The notes under the pieces were generated by a model. It saw only the letters and a list, made by a program, of their open reading frames with translations. It was not told the DNA's origin and did no database searches. Positions 23,718 to 36,697 of a stretch of 64,000 bases of DNA are shown one piece after another. Both the position numbers and the translations under genes were made by a program. Numbering within the stretch: position 1 is the first letter of the stretch; each line of letters begins with the position of its first letter. The stretch covers positions 224,167-288,166 of the forward strand of contig VXAA01006092.1 of assembly GCA_013399115.1 (NCBI GenBank), given 5' to 3'. Origin of the DNA: Anseranas semipalmata. Its lineage: Eukaryota > Chordata > Aves > Anseriformes > Anseranatidae.

Positions 23718-26700
23718 GTAAATAAGGTTACTGAGTTAAATTTTCAGTCACTCAGAGATGAAGAAAAAGAAGGAGCTTTTCATTATAAGGTGCAAGCAAA
23801 TGCTGAAAGCCCTTTGTTCCTGCAATTTTGCTTCATGCTGTACTGAAAATCCATGCACCGAGTCCTGAGCAACTCTAACTTCAGCTAGTTTACGCCTAGC
23901 AGAAGAGTGCCCAAACAGCAGAATAATGGCAGTAGGAGTAAGTCAGTTATTTTTGTATGGATGAAAATGAATGTTTGAAGTTTGGATCTGATTTGGGATA
24001 AACGTCCATAAGTCGTCAGGTTTCTCTAGAGGTTGGTGTAACTGAAAACTCATGACCAAGCAAAAATAGCCCAGAAATCTGATACCATCCAGTTTCCTCA
24101 AACACATTGTGCTTTTTGTCTGTGGAGATTACCAGGAGACTTCACAAGGATGGTGAGTGTTTTGGCAGTCCAAACCAAGCCAGAAGCTGCAAGTATGGTT
24201 TGGAGGCTGCTTCTCTGAGAATTTTAGAAACTAAATGAATGGATTTTGAGTAAACACATACAAGTCTGCTCATTTTGCTAAGCTGTGTACCCTGATGTAT
24301 TCTGTTGGCCAGACAGTCTGCCTTGAGCTCCAGGAGACCCCAAAGGCCTGGGTCCCAGTGCAGCACTTGTCTTTCCTGAGAAGTTTTTAGAGTTGCTTTT
24401 AGGGTTCTATGTGCACAGTCCTGTCCAGATGGTACACAATATCCAGATCACGGTTGGGTGTAGACTTCGAGGAGGAGTTGCATAGCTCCCTCCACAGACC
24501 TGGGTTTTAGGCTGCTCTGCAGCTGAAACAGCCAACACACTCTTCCACATCTGAGTTAACTGGAGAACTGAAGTGATCCTAGGCTTGTTTGGCATTTTGT
24601 CATCTGTTATTTCTGCATCTCTATTCTGTGGGTCAGAGAATAGTGTGATACTACAAAATAATCACTGTACATCCAAAACAGAAGCTTGTGGGGAAGAGAG
24701 GAAGTCATACAGCTCCTAGGGCCTTCCATGTTCAGAGACAGGTCATTTTGCATGCTAATCTTTTGTTCTTCCTGTGTCTGTTTGTGAATCCTGTGTACAA
24801 CTTCTGGAAACAACAGTGCCACATGCAAAGGTAAAACCACGCAACAGCTCTCTTCTTTTACTGTGACAACACATGGACTAGGCAAAATCAAAGCTTGGGG
24901 TTTCCAGGGCAGCAGTCTTTGTAAATGCAGACTTCTTTCCTGGCAGCTCATCTTCCTGTAAAGAAAAATGAAAGGGGAGGAAATTAGGGATCTTTCTTAG
25001 GGGACAAAGTCCCCATAGAATATCCTCAGTGAGAGCTCCTAGTGTTGTAGAAAAGGACTGGGAAAAAAAAAAAACCCTGTGTGTCACCTGTACTGCAAAA
25101 CAGAATGGATGAAGTTTGTGTTCCCGCATCACTTTGGGCCATGAACAGGAGTGGAGGCTGTACAAGAATACTCCTGTGTACAAATCAGTGTTTGGGAGTA
25201 GTTTATTCCCTGAGTAGTCCCCTAAAAGAAGCAACTGAGAGAACAAAAAAGATGTTGTGATGTTTCTCACAAATCTTTTGTTTTGAGTCCCATGAGTAGG
25301 AGTATTTGGGCAATATCAGTAAAGACTGGAAGCATTAACTGTGGCTGGGTAACACGTGCTAAGTCCAGGAAGTGTCCAGCTTCTGAGAGCAACACATTTG
25401 GGGAACAATACTCAGCAAAGCAACATAATAAAAAAATCTGCTCTGGATAAAGACAGAAATCCAGGCTGAGATGTTTCTGCAGCTATCGCAGAACAAAAAG
25501 TCTGTGCACTTTGCAGGACCAGGAAGGAAGGAGACAGTTCTTTCTAACATTTGCCTTCTGTCTTATCTTTGGTGCCTTTCTTTTCCTTTCTGACAAGAGT
25601 CTGGTTGTACCTTCTACATTTGGCACTCAAACTCATGGGCAAGAGATACAGGAGGATAAAGTGAATTCCCTGAACCTGAAGAATAATTCTGTTGTGTTTA
25701 TTATCATGTCATGACTGAGATGCCTGTTTATATGTCTGTATCTCTTTCTTTCTATGTAGTTAGAGAAATTTCCACCTTTGCAGGAAGGGACACATTATTC
25801 TTAATCAAAACTTGAGAATGTGGCAGGAGGAGGTGCAGCTGCAGATGAGCATTATCTAATTCACCCATCCTGTCATGTGAACATCCCTGCTTAATTTAAT
25901 ACAATTATTTCATCAGTGAGGATAATATCAGCAGCATGATTCATTTATACAACATGTTTCACAACTGCCATTACCTCTCGGCTTCTTATTATCACTACTG
26001 ATAATTTCACCATGAGTGGCTTCAGAGGAAGGGGAGAGGATGTGAAGCAAGCTGCCAGTATCTTTGTGTGAGTGCATGGACAACTGTAGTCTGGAGAGGA
26101 CAGTGATGCTGAAGGATTTTATTTGCATATATGCTGTGCACCTCTGTTTCTGATATGTGTTGGTTGGAGGTATCTGGATGAGCAAGAGACTGAATGGATA
26201 AGCCACTGATGGGCTGCATTGTTCAGTGTGCAACAACAGCATCTTTGTCTTCTGCCCCAGACACACCAGTGAGTGCTCTGTATCTTGCATTTCTGTTGAA
26301 GTGAGGATCTCCAAGAAACAGAAACAGGGTGGAGGAATGAGGCTTTGTTTCTGGTGAGGTGGTAGAGGCATTCTTTTAGAAACCCCCTCTCCAGCTCCTT
26401 ATTTCTAACTCATTTGGCTGTAATTTGTACTGTCAAGGTCATTTAAATAGGCAAGATGTGGCAAATGTGTTCCCAGAGGTCATGAAAAGCCTCTTTAGTA
26501 GAGCATGCTAGGCTGTGCTTATGCCAGGTCATTTAAACACATTTGTATTGCCAGTCAGATGATACACAGAATAGTTCATGATTTTGTAATAAACTGTGCA
26601 GCCTGGACCTTCAAAGTGTGCCATGGTGGAATGCAGCACTTGGATTTAAATTACAGTACAATAATTCAGTAACTGTATTTTAATAGTATTCTAATTTTTA

Positions 26701-27011
26701 GAATAAGTGAAAAGAAGTGAGATTATAAAATCCAAATGAATCACCTGAGTTCTTCCTCCCCACACACCTTCTTTTCTGTCCCTGAGACTGGTTCATTCAT
26801 CTGGGCTATTGGTCTTCTATTCAGTTCTTGGTGTTGAAATACTGCAATTTTTAATAAATGATTTACAGACATTCTCAAAATCAGATTTCACTCCCTTCTT
26901 TCTACATATTCAGATATAAATTAACTTTTTATCTTAGGAGGGAGTAAACAGAGACGGCTTGACTGAAACAATAAAAAGACACCATTTCAGCCACCTATTT
27001 CTAACACTGGT

Positions 27012-27135
27012 GACTGTGAGTCAGAAATCCTAGGGCGATCTGAAACTCTGCTGCTATGTTACTGTATGACCATCACCAAAACCTTTCCTTTTCTCTCTCA
27101 TTTTTCCTCCTATATTAGTAAGCGCTTTGTGTTTA
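27012..27135 (+). mobile_element. MIR-type SINE remnant
   Basis: The blocks 'gagtcagaaatcctagg', 'ctctgctgctatgttactgt', 'atgaccatcaccaaaacc', then a TTTCC/CCTC region and 'gtaagcgcttt' follow the MIR order on the + strand. Divergence is high. Confidence 0.5.
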
Positions 27136-28224
27136 CCTAGCATTGTATGTTTTCAAAGGACCACACAAACCTTATAAAAGTAGTGGGATGCACACTCAAT
27201 TTATCAGCAGTATTTCTGCTTAAGTGTTGCTTGTCACACACTTATGTTTGGGGATTTCCAGTGTCTGATGCTTAAATACAAAAGCTCAAAGTTATACAAA
27301 TCCAGGTAGAATGAAGCTACAAAACTAAGCTCTTGAATATTCTGTATATTCCCCCAATTTTGATGTAGGTGAAGAGTTCTTCTTTCTTCCCTCTTATGTC
27401 TAGAGATTAGCTGTAAAAAAAATCTAGATCAAATCAAGGATCTAATGTTCCCTAAGCTCTGAAGTTTTGTTTAATGACAGCCTTCCAATCCTGGGAAGCA
27501 AAGCACCAGCTTGCCCTAAAATATCAAGTATTCTGACACTGCTGTGTTACAGGGGATGGGAATCTCTCTAACCAGTGGTTTGTTTTTGCTGCGGGTACTT
27601 GGTTTCGTTAGCCCTCCATTGTGTGTTTTCGCTTATGCTTTATTCTCTACATTTATTTTTTTGTGTGTGTGTTTTGTTTTGCTAGACAAATATGCTACTT
27701 TAAAGGAAACATTTCATAACCTTTAATCAAGATCATATTTTACTTTCATCACATCTGTGTTTATATTATTACAAGCCTTTTGGGTCTTAATGTCCTCTGC
27801 TCTAAGTATTAATCGCTTTGGCTGATATATAAATAAATGTTTGACTTTATTTAACTCTTTAAACAATACTGGCTTGAAAAAAATTCTTATCAATGGCATC
27901 TTAGAATAACTGCATGTCAAAAAAGTCAGGGACCAATCAATACTGAGCTTTCTCTAATAAAAACTAAGTGCAGCAAGTAGTTCTAGGTTCTCTGATCCCA
28001 CTGCATAAAATTGAATCTCCTGGCTCTCTAAAAATACAATCTACCTGAAGTGAATATGCTACATCTATTTTTTATTATTTATTGTTACTCTTATTTGCCC
28101 TGTCTTCGTGCTGCAACTATATGCAGCCTTGACATAACTGAGAGTGAAACCTGCTAATCTATAACGTGGCAGAATGTTAATTGGAAGATTTTATAGTCGA
28201 AAATAAAGGTAGGCCAGCACACAA

Positions 28225-28320
28225 TTCTCCCCTGAGTTACACAGGTGCAAATCAAGAATGAAGACAGTGCAGTTCTTGATTTAAACTGGAAGAGCAGAGA
28301 ATAGGAACTCATCCAGAGAA
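28225..28320. repeat. Amniote foldback repeat remnant
   Basis: The block 'ctgagttacacaggtgcaaa' resembles a repeat frequent in turtles and other sauropsids with the phrase 'gagttacaccggtgtaaatc'. Its centre keeps perfect 10-bp inverted arms, AAATCAAGAA at 28249-28258 and TTCTTGATTT at 28273-28282, as expected for a foldback or MITE element. Confidence 0.5.
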
Positions 28321-30214
28321 TTTTGAATTTATGTCTGCAGATAGGATAAAGAGTGAAATGGCTTACTGAGTATAGAACTGAAGATCCTTACAGTCGTCTT
28401 CACATTTAACACTTAATTGTATATTATTACCTGTCTCCCAGCTGTTTTTTAGACTCCCGTGGAATAAATTGTTCCACTGTGGTTAAGGGGATGACTTAAA
28501 TTGCTATCAACTCGATTCAGCATAGGATTTCTAAACTTTCTGTCTGAATTTTTCATATATTTGAGTTCCTGTGAGAATTTCAGAATGTTTTTTGAAATAA
28601 AAGAAGTAAAAATGTTGTGAAGACCAAACGGTGAAGTAATATCATTTTGTAAATACATGTAATATCAGAAACCTGTTTACTTATTCTCTTATATGAGAAC
28701 CAAGCTTCTGTAACCTCCGATTAATTTACCATTAGCCTGAACACACAATGAAAGTAAATGAAGGGACAACTTGGAATGACGTTTATCAGCTCTGGAACTG
28801 TCAACTTCTATTATTTCCACAAGGCCTTATACTTCTTGGCTTCAGAGAAGCTGTGCTGACTTGAATGAAGAAGAGCATTCTTACTACCAAGAATAGTTAC
28901 AGCGCAGACAGCTTCATCGTTGGATGCCTGCAATGGAGAAAACGCCTCCCCCGTTTCTAACTTGCATTAAATGAAACCAAAACCACTGTTCTGTAGTGGA
29001 TATGTGCAAGACCTCACCTTCACATCAGCCTAAAAAAGTGGAACAGAAGAACTGAGGAAAGGGAGAAGGAGAGGAAGCGAGAGAAGGGAAGGAAATAAAC
29101 TTTGTAGGGACAGGATAGCCCAGGGATTGAGTAAAAAGGATGAGACTGAAAAAAATGTTTTAACACAAGGATGAAGATTGGAATCCAAGCTCACTTGGTA
29201 GCGAGTGAGAGCCCTTGCCATCAATGACTTTGTCAGTCCACACGAACTGAAGTGCTGCTCTCAGTCAGATTTCCAGTGGCCAAAGAGTATGCTGCAGCTT
29301 TTACTACCATATTTGAAACGAATCAGCCCCTTTTGTTGACAGTAGAGGTCAAGAACTGAATGTACACGGAAACTAACCCCTCTTGAATTGAACTGAAACA
29401 AATCTGTAGGGAGGTTTGCATTGCTTCTGATACTGTCTTCTAAATAGATGACTTTGCTCTTCAGGGATCGTTGTCTGGTACAGGTCGCTGTGTTTGGTTG
29501 GTTCAGTGGTTAGTTTGAACTTAGGCTTTTATGCAGCTATCTCGGTACTTATGTAACAATATCGTAGTTGCACTGTTGTGGGATTTTTTTAATTGAAATC
29601 AGTGGAACAGCAGAGCAAGTCCCCTTCCATTTAACGTATGTTAATCTATTTTATTCTAATACAGATGGATTTGTATTTCTGTAAAGGAATGAGAACCTTC
29701 TTATAATGTCAAATGTTGGTTGAACCGGGCAACATTTTAAACCCAGTAGCTTAAGTCTCCTAGAAGATCAACAGAACTCTGCTTTCTAAGTGCCTAAGTC
29801 ACTTCTGAGAATACAACCAATGTTGTCCATTGTTCTTTCCCTTTTTATTGTTATGCACACGTTGCATCTAGGATGGCTTAAATATCACATCAAGGATGAC
29901 ACATTTGTCCACTATGTTCCTGATACAATTGTTTGCTAAACTTTAATTTATTTTTAACTATGACTACTACAAAAGTGTAAAAATAAACATAACAAAAGTG
30001 CTTAGCTCAGAGCTTGCTTCTTTAAGCTAATTGAAAAGTTATATGATAGTGCTTTGCAAAATTGTCTTGTGTTTGGAGACATACATCTACATCATACTTA
30101 CACATGCGACAGTTGACTATAAAATTCCTTCTTTACTGCAGCACACCACCCTCTGTGGAAAAGAGTCAGTATTATATGATAGTAGTTACAGATACCTTAG
30201 CAGTAACAGTAAAA

Positions 30215-30335
30215 CACTCAAACATTATGAGTCTAATTCCAGTCAGCGTTGCATTGCTGTAAGTCAAGAATAATTCTTGACTGAGTAGATGTACTTACAA
30301 CTTATGGAGGTCAGAATCAACTTCTTCAGTGCCTG
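30215..30335. repeat. Second copy of the foldback repeat
   Basis: The phrases 'taagtcaagaataattctt', 'atgtacttacaac' and 'ggaggtcagaatcaac' parallel the family seen at 28225-28320. A 21-bp near-perfect palindrome (two 10-bp arms AGTCAAGAAT/ATTCTTGACT around one A) lies at 30262-30282. Confidence 0.45.
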
Positions 30336-30922
30336 GAGCTGAAACACCATTGTGTGTTGTAGCACTTCCTTTAGCTAAGGGATGGTTTTCCAAAGTCACA
30401 GCATGAGAGGAAAGCTAAGCTGATATGTACATGGATCTAATACTGTATACATTATTTCTGGTTGTTTAAAAGTCAGTTAAAATAATTTCTGAAGTATCCC
30501 CTTAGCTGAAAAGCTTTTTCTGCCATGCCTGTTTGTTCGTTTTTTTTTTTTCCTTGCTATTATTTATTATGGTCAAGCAAAAACATAACTTTGAATTTTA
30601 ATGTGTTTTATGGCACTGTCTGTTACTATGTATAATCAAGCTAGGTTTAGGAATAATTCAAATGACCCTGCAAAAAATGTCACCCAGATTTTTTGGTTTT
30701 GTATTGTAATGATTACTGAAATCTTGAAGTCCAGCTCAGGAAAATATGAGAAAATGTAGGAGCTTATGCAGAATTATCCAGGTTATTATTTCAAATTTTG
30801 TGGAAAGAAATGGCAGGTTCTCCCTGCTCTCCTGTTGTGATGGAAAAAGTGTATGTTTCCTGTGATATTTTTGTACTTGCAATTCAAAGCCTGGGAAGTT
30901 CAGAGGAAAGCACAAGTTTTTG

Positions 30923-30958
30923 TTTTTTTTTTTTAAAAAAAAAACACCACCACCACCA
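30923..30958. repeat. T12-A10 palindrome followed by (CAC)n
   Basis: Twelve T residues pass directly into ten A residues and then into about five CAC units. The T/A part can fold back on itself. Confidence 0.85.
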
Positions 30959-31411
30959 ACACCAAAAGCAACTAAACAACAAAGCCCACTCAGTCAAACA
31001 GGTTTGCCCAATTTGGGTGGTAGTGGTTGAATTTTAAGTAAAAATTCTCTCCATCCATATCAAGTTTAAAATAAAACAATAAAATAAAATATAACTGTAA
31101 AAACACTCTTCATTTTCATCATAGAAGCATATGTCTTGCTGACGTGAAGAATTTCTTCAGGGACAATTCTTACATACAAAGTGCAAATGGAGAACGTTCT
31201 CTGATTGTATTATGCTCACTTACCAGTCCATCAGTCATCTCAGTTCCAATCTGGAATGACAAGATGGTATCACATTTGATCTTAATATTTATCATACAAC
31301 CTTACAGGTTTAGAGGTTCATATGAGCTGAAAACAACTGTCTTTGCTTGGATGGTGGTATGCTAACAGCAGGGTTTTTTGATAACATTCTTTTATCTTCT
31401 GCTCATCATAG

Positions 31412-31589
31412 GATGAAGTGGCCCAGCCTCTGAACCTTTCAGCCAAACCCAAGACATCTGATGGCAAGTCTCCCACATCACCCACCTCTCCTCATATGCC
31501 AGCTCTGAGAATAAATAGTGGGGCCAGTTCACTAAAATCCTCTGTGCCAGCAACATTAGCTAGTCCTTCGGCCAGAGCTAACACAATAG
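31412..31589 (+). CDS. SOX5: SOX5 coding exon B (PLNLS motif)
   Basis: This exon is 178 nt, from acceptor ...CATCATAG to donor GTAAGC. It begins in phase 0 with DEVAQ, encodes 59 residues and ends after one base of a Gly codon. It carries QPLNLSAKP near its start. PLNLS is a PxDLS-like docking motif for the CtBP co-repressor, which has been described for the sister protein SOX6. The rest is a Ser/Thr/Pro-rich linker ([12 protein letters not shown]) followed by ALASPSAR-like sequence, here [13 protein letters not shown]. It joins in frame to exon C. The SPTSPTSP run offers several possible proline-directed phosphorylation sites (inference). Identification rests on near-exact agreement with remembered SOX5 sequence. 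Confidence 0.97.
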
Positions 31590-34500
31590 GTAAGCTCACT
31601 TTCATTTGACCTTCCTCGTGATGGTTAATAGGTGTTATTCAAAAATGGGCATTTATCAGACAGCAATGTATGAACTGTCAGAAGCTGACCGTAACACTGC
31701 ATTTATTGATGTCAGTAGAGAAACTGCCACAGACTTACCATTTCAGGAGAAGTATCTTAACTTTTACAGACTCGGAAAACAAAAACCTGCGTTATTTCAG
31801 ATGCTGCTTTATCAATAACAGTCAATAAATGCTGTTTGTTTAACAGCATACATTAAAGACAGACACCTGCCTAATGGCAGGCATTAAAAGACACATGATA
31901 TTCTACTGTGTCATCTTAAAAAAAAACGGGTGATGAATCATAAAAAAAATCCCGTTATAAGTCTACATATGCAAATACATCCTTGCCAAAATACAGGTTT
32001 AATGTTTAGTCCACTAAAAAGCTGCATTGGGCATTATTTTGTCTTAGTCTAACCAGCAAAACAATTACCAGATTCATTCAAAAATACAAGTTTGATGTTG
32101 TATCTTGCAAATAGTCTTGGCTGGCTGCTTTTAACATTGTGGCAGAAAATAGCATTAATTTTTCCTCCTGTCAAAATTACCTCTTTGCCTGTGGATCGTC
32201 TAAATAATAATGGTCCTAGTGGTGATTTTGCAAGTCCAACGTGCTAAAGGGACTGCTCTTTGTGTGTGTATGAGTAAAATATGTACACACCCCATTCTTC
32301 ATCCTTCTAACTGAAACATTTTATTCAAAGAAGTGATTTAATATAACATGAACTAAGGTCTCAGTGTATAAATCAGGTTGTGTTTAGGGAATTGATGTAG
32401 ATTGTTGTACCTTTGCTACTGTTAAACATCTCCAGTTGGCCTCTTTCAGAGATGGCACAGAGAACAAAAGAAACCGTAGGTCAGACGTATCAGAAGCAAC
32501 TTGTGATATCTCAGTGCTGTGTAGTGAAACTATTTTGTGTCTCTGTGGGTCTCTTCCAAGCTCTCTGTAGTCCAAATTCTACCCAAATAGGTCTTCCGCT
32601 GGGAAGACCCACAGTTACGTCCAATGTTCAAAACACATCTAGCTTCCACTGTATTGCCCTCCCACTGTGCATACATGAATATTGCTAATGTTGATGAGGG
32701 TTATGTGTATCAGACAGTAAATATGCTCCTATGTCCTACAGAAAAGAAACTTTATTTGGTATGTCAAGTTACAACTGTGTAAATATTTCATAAATATCCC
32801 ATCATTAATTATTAATAGATGTATTATTCTTATTAGCCCTACACTGTTTAACATTGGTAGGTAACAATGTATTTCATCTTTAATTTGGTTGGCCATACTG
32901 CTCTCCATATACAATGCACCAAATTTAAATTTTTTTCACGTTAAATTTTTTGTCCTCAATAGAGTGAGCATCACATTTAGATGTGGAATTAAGCACCTGA
33001 CCTGCATCTCAGTGGCAGGACATCTCGTTCTCTCACCTTCATTCATTTTTCCCTACACACCTGATATTTTTCGTAGGTTTGAGACCCCTGCAATTTACTT
33101 CTTTTAACAAAATGCAGATTTTGAAATGCTGTACCTGTAATGAGTGATAATGTAATTGGATAAAAGCTGTGAGGATGAATCAAGCTTTAAAGGTCACTCT
33201 TGTAAGAAGAATTAATGTGTTATACCATTAATAAACCATGGAAAACTGTGGAGCAAAAGATAACATACTTAAGTTATTGTTAATGACATAGAGTTCACTG
33301 CTGTATATCTCCTAGCTACAAATATAGAAAGTGACTTTTTGAGGTTGCTGAGCAGTATAACTGTGCATACTGTATATATAAGATAAGGAGTCTTTAAATG
33401 TGGTGCAGGAGCTGGACAGACACAGCCTACTTCTAACAAAAGTCTATTCCTTATGGAGGACTACAAGAAGAAAAGGCTTGTGAACACTTTGCAGAATCTT
33501 TTCCTGCTAACTGCTAGGTCAGGTCCAGCCAAAATTATAGCAAGTAAAAGTCATTACCACGTTGAAACCATTTGGTATCTTAGAAAAAGTGAACATAAAA
33601 TTTCAAGTCACCCTCCAGTAGGAGCTATGCCACAAAAAAACAACTTGATAGCATTTTAACAAAGGTACTATGAGAGACTGGTATACTTTTTTGTCTTGAG
33701 AGATGGATCTCTCCAGGAAAGGTCACTGGGAAACATGCAGTCGTTTGCCAGAGAGTTACTTCCACCATTTGAATGGTCAGGACTGTCAATGCAAGAAACA
33801 GGTTGCGTGTCCTAGGTGTGCATGGCCCATCATGCTGGGATGTAGCTAAGCTGTCACCTTTCACTGCCACTAACTTCAAATTAAAACCATTCTACGAGTG
33901 CAGTTCTTCAGGCTGCTTGGTTCCAGTGGCATGGAGAAATGCTCATGTGTGTTCAGTTTTGTCTGGGGGATAGAAACTTACAGCCTCCTGTGATTAAAAG
34001 TATAGCTGCAGTTGGGCATACACATACATAATACTTTTCCTTATAGCATATAAATTATGCTACAGACTGAGCAGTCACAAATGTCATGACTTCATGTATG
34101 ACTTTAAATCCAAGCATTTCTTTTTGGAAACAGGCATATGTCCGTGTACTAAAAACAGAAACGACTTCTCTCTGCCCTTTGCCATTATCTTCAACATCTC
34201 TGTGCTAGTTTGGCAATCCTTGTAACTAAGTGCATTTTATGTAATGCGGTTCCCCTCTCTGTCAATAATTCACCACCTACCCTAAACAACAATAATTTAC
34301 ATTCAACTCGCTTCTATATTAATCATTTCCCTGCACACCAGCGTCTTGGCAGCTACTGAAAAACATAAGGAGTGCTTGCTTTTATTCACTGTCATGTGCC
34401 AAACTGTCTCAAAGATAGCAGTATTCAGGAAAAGCCAAATAGTCTGGAGAAGGGCATGAATTCCAGTTCCTAGGCAAATTCAGCTGTATTACAGATTGAA

Positions 34501-36007
34501 AGTATTATACCTAGACTAATCAAGAGCACAAGTAGCAGTAATACTACTGTTTGTTTGTTTGTTTGCTTCCTTTTAATTTATTCTGACTACATGCAAGCTC
34601 CATCAGTAACAGATGCAAAGTGGGGAAGAAACCAAGCAAGTTGTTAAAATGGAGGTTAAAAAAAAAATCAATTGGTAGCACTGTGTTGGTGCAGGTTTTA
34701 TCCTTTCTTACACTGGGAAAGCTGGAATTACCGGAATTCTGCTGACTGGGAGTTGCTGAACGGGGACAGTTGATAAAAGCAATGTGGATCAAGTTAGTTC
34801 ATTTAAAACTCTCAGGGTTTTGGGGTAGTTAGCCAAAGCCACCAGTTAGTACAATTAGCAATGGTCAAACTGCACAGAAACTTTTCTGTTTAGTTTTTGC
34901 CTGGAATACCAGTCCCATTGTGTCTGTAATCTAAAAAACCAACAATCAAACCCAAACCCAAATGAAATCCTCGCAGCAGCGCAGCACTGAACTAATCTGA
35001 CATCAGCTTCTTCCCCTGAAATGTTTTAAGCAGCAAGACAATGTCCTACGTTTTTTGGCAATCAGTGGATCAGATAGAAGAGTCTAGCAATACAACAAGG
35101 ATGTGTAATCTGACATGATTAGACAAGGCTCTTTAGGAACAGAACATTCATAATTGAGACAAAGAAAGAGTATTAATAACACTTTCCTAACACGGCAGTT
35201 AGCCATTTTATATTTCCTTTCTTTAATCTTAGTGTTTTTCAACAAATCATGGGATTTAATAGCGTGTTTTGGCAGATTAGAGGATTTATGGCCCAGATGT
35301 TTTTTGTTCTAAAAATGGATTAGGGTGTAAAGTTTGCTGGAATCCATGGAACATGTTGAGGCAAGCCGGTCATTTTGTGTGTGATTAGTGCCTGCCTTCT
35401 GTCTCACAGTCCCTCCATCTGTCACAATTCACCAATGGATCTGGTTAGATTTAGCCTCATGTCACAAACAGAAGTCCCTTTTCTGGGCAATTTCATATTA
35501 CAGATTCATTTTATGCCATTTTTATGCCCTAGTTAAAAGACAGAAAGAAGTGTGTGTGCATGTGCGTGTATGTGGAGAGGGGGAGGGAGATGGGTAGATA
35601 TTAGCCTCTCCTTTAATGTTTGAAAAATAGACTGGGGCTTGGAGTCTCCCATCAGTATTCTATCCTGCAAATCACATGCAGATCATAATAAGTATAATCT
35701 ACAGTACGCTGAAGAAAAAAAAAATGACAAAGTGTCACATTTAAAATTAAAAAGTATTAGCTGTGCCGGTGATGCTTGTAACATTTTAAAAGGAAATAAT
35801 TCGGTGACTACTAAGGCTAAGCCCTAGGCTGTGAATTTGCAGCAAAACAGTGGACATTTGACCTACTATTAGCGGCGTGAATAGGAGTGGGAATGTAGGT
35901 CCGTGTAGCTGTGGTTTCTTGTGCAGTTCTGAATGACAGGTGGTGGTGGGGAGCAGGCAGGGGATAAGGCTTCTCTTCCCAGCCATTATGTGTTTCATAT
36001 CTATAGC

Positions 36008-36029
36008 AAACCACCGCCACCTGTGGTTT
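36008..36029. promoter_or_regulatory. Inverted pair of RUNX-type cores with E-box
   Basis: AAACCAC (36008-36014) and GTGGTTT (36023-36029) are perfect 7-bp inverted arms around an 8-base spacer. Each arm holds the RUNX core on opposite strands, and CACCTG (36018-36023) overlaps the second. It lies 400 bp upstream of exon C. Binding is inferred. Confidence 0.35.
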
Positions 36030-36406
36030 ATTGTAATGTATTCACAAGTTTTAAGACGGGGAAGAATAAAACCATCTATTTTTAAGAGTTTTGGATCGCT
36101 AGCATGATCAAAGCCTCCCCTAACTCTTATCCGGTTACATCCTGCTGCATGCAAACCGCAGGGCTAACTTCTGCAATGTCAGGGAAATATTGAAACTAAT
36201 GGGATCAAATATCGGGACAATGATTCTGGCACTGATGTTTCTCATGCTTCATATCCAGGTGGCTCTACCATAAGAGTAACAGAATTACAAAGCACAGGCA
36301 GGTTTATGGACATTGCCTTTTAATTCTTTCTCATGAATAATGATGAAATGTTGATGAATTTCATCAATGAAAGCTAAAGTGTTTTCTTGTAACTTTCTTT
36401 TTTTAA

Positions 36407-36697
<291 letters not shown>

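Noticed and set aside
25928..26371. 147-codon minus-strand frame
   Set aside because: It shows no family resemblance and no coding-type codon pattern.
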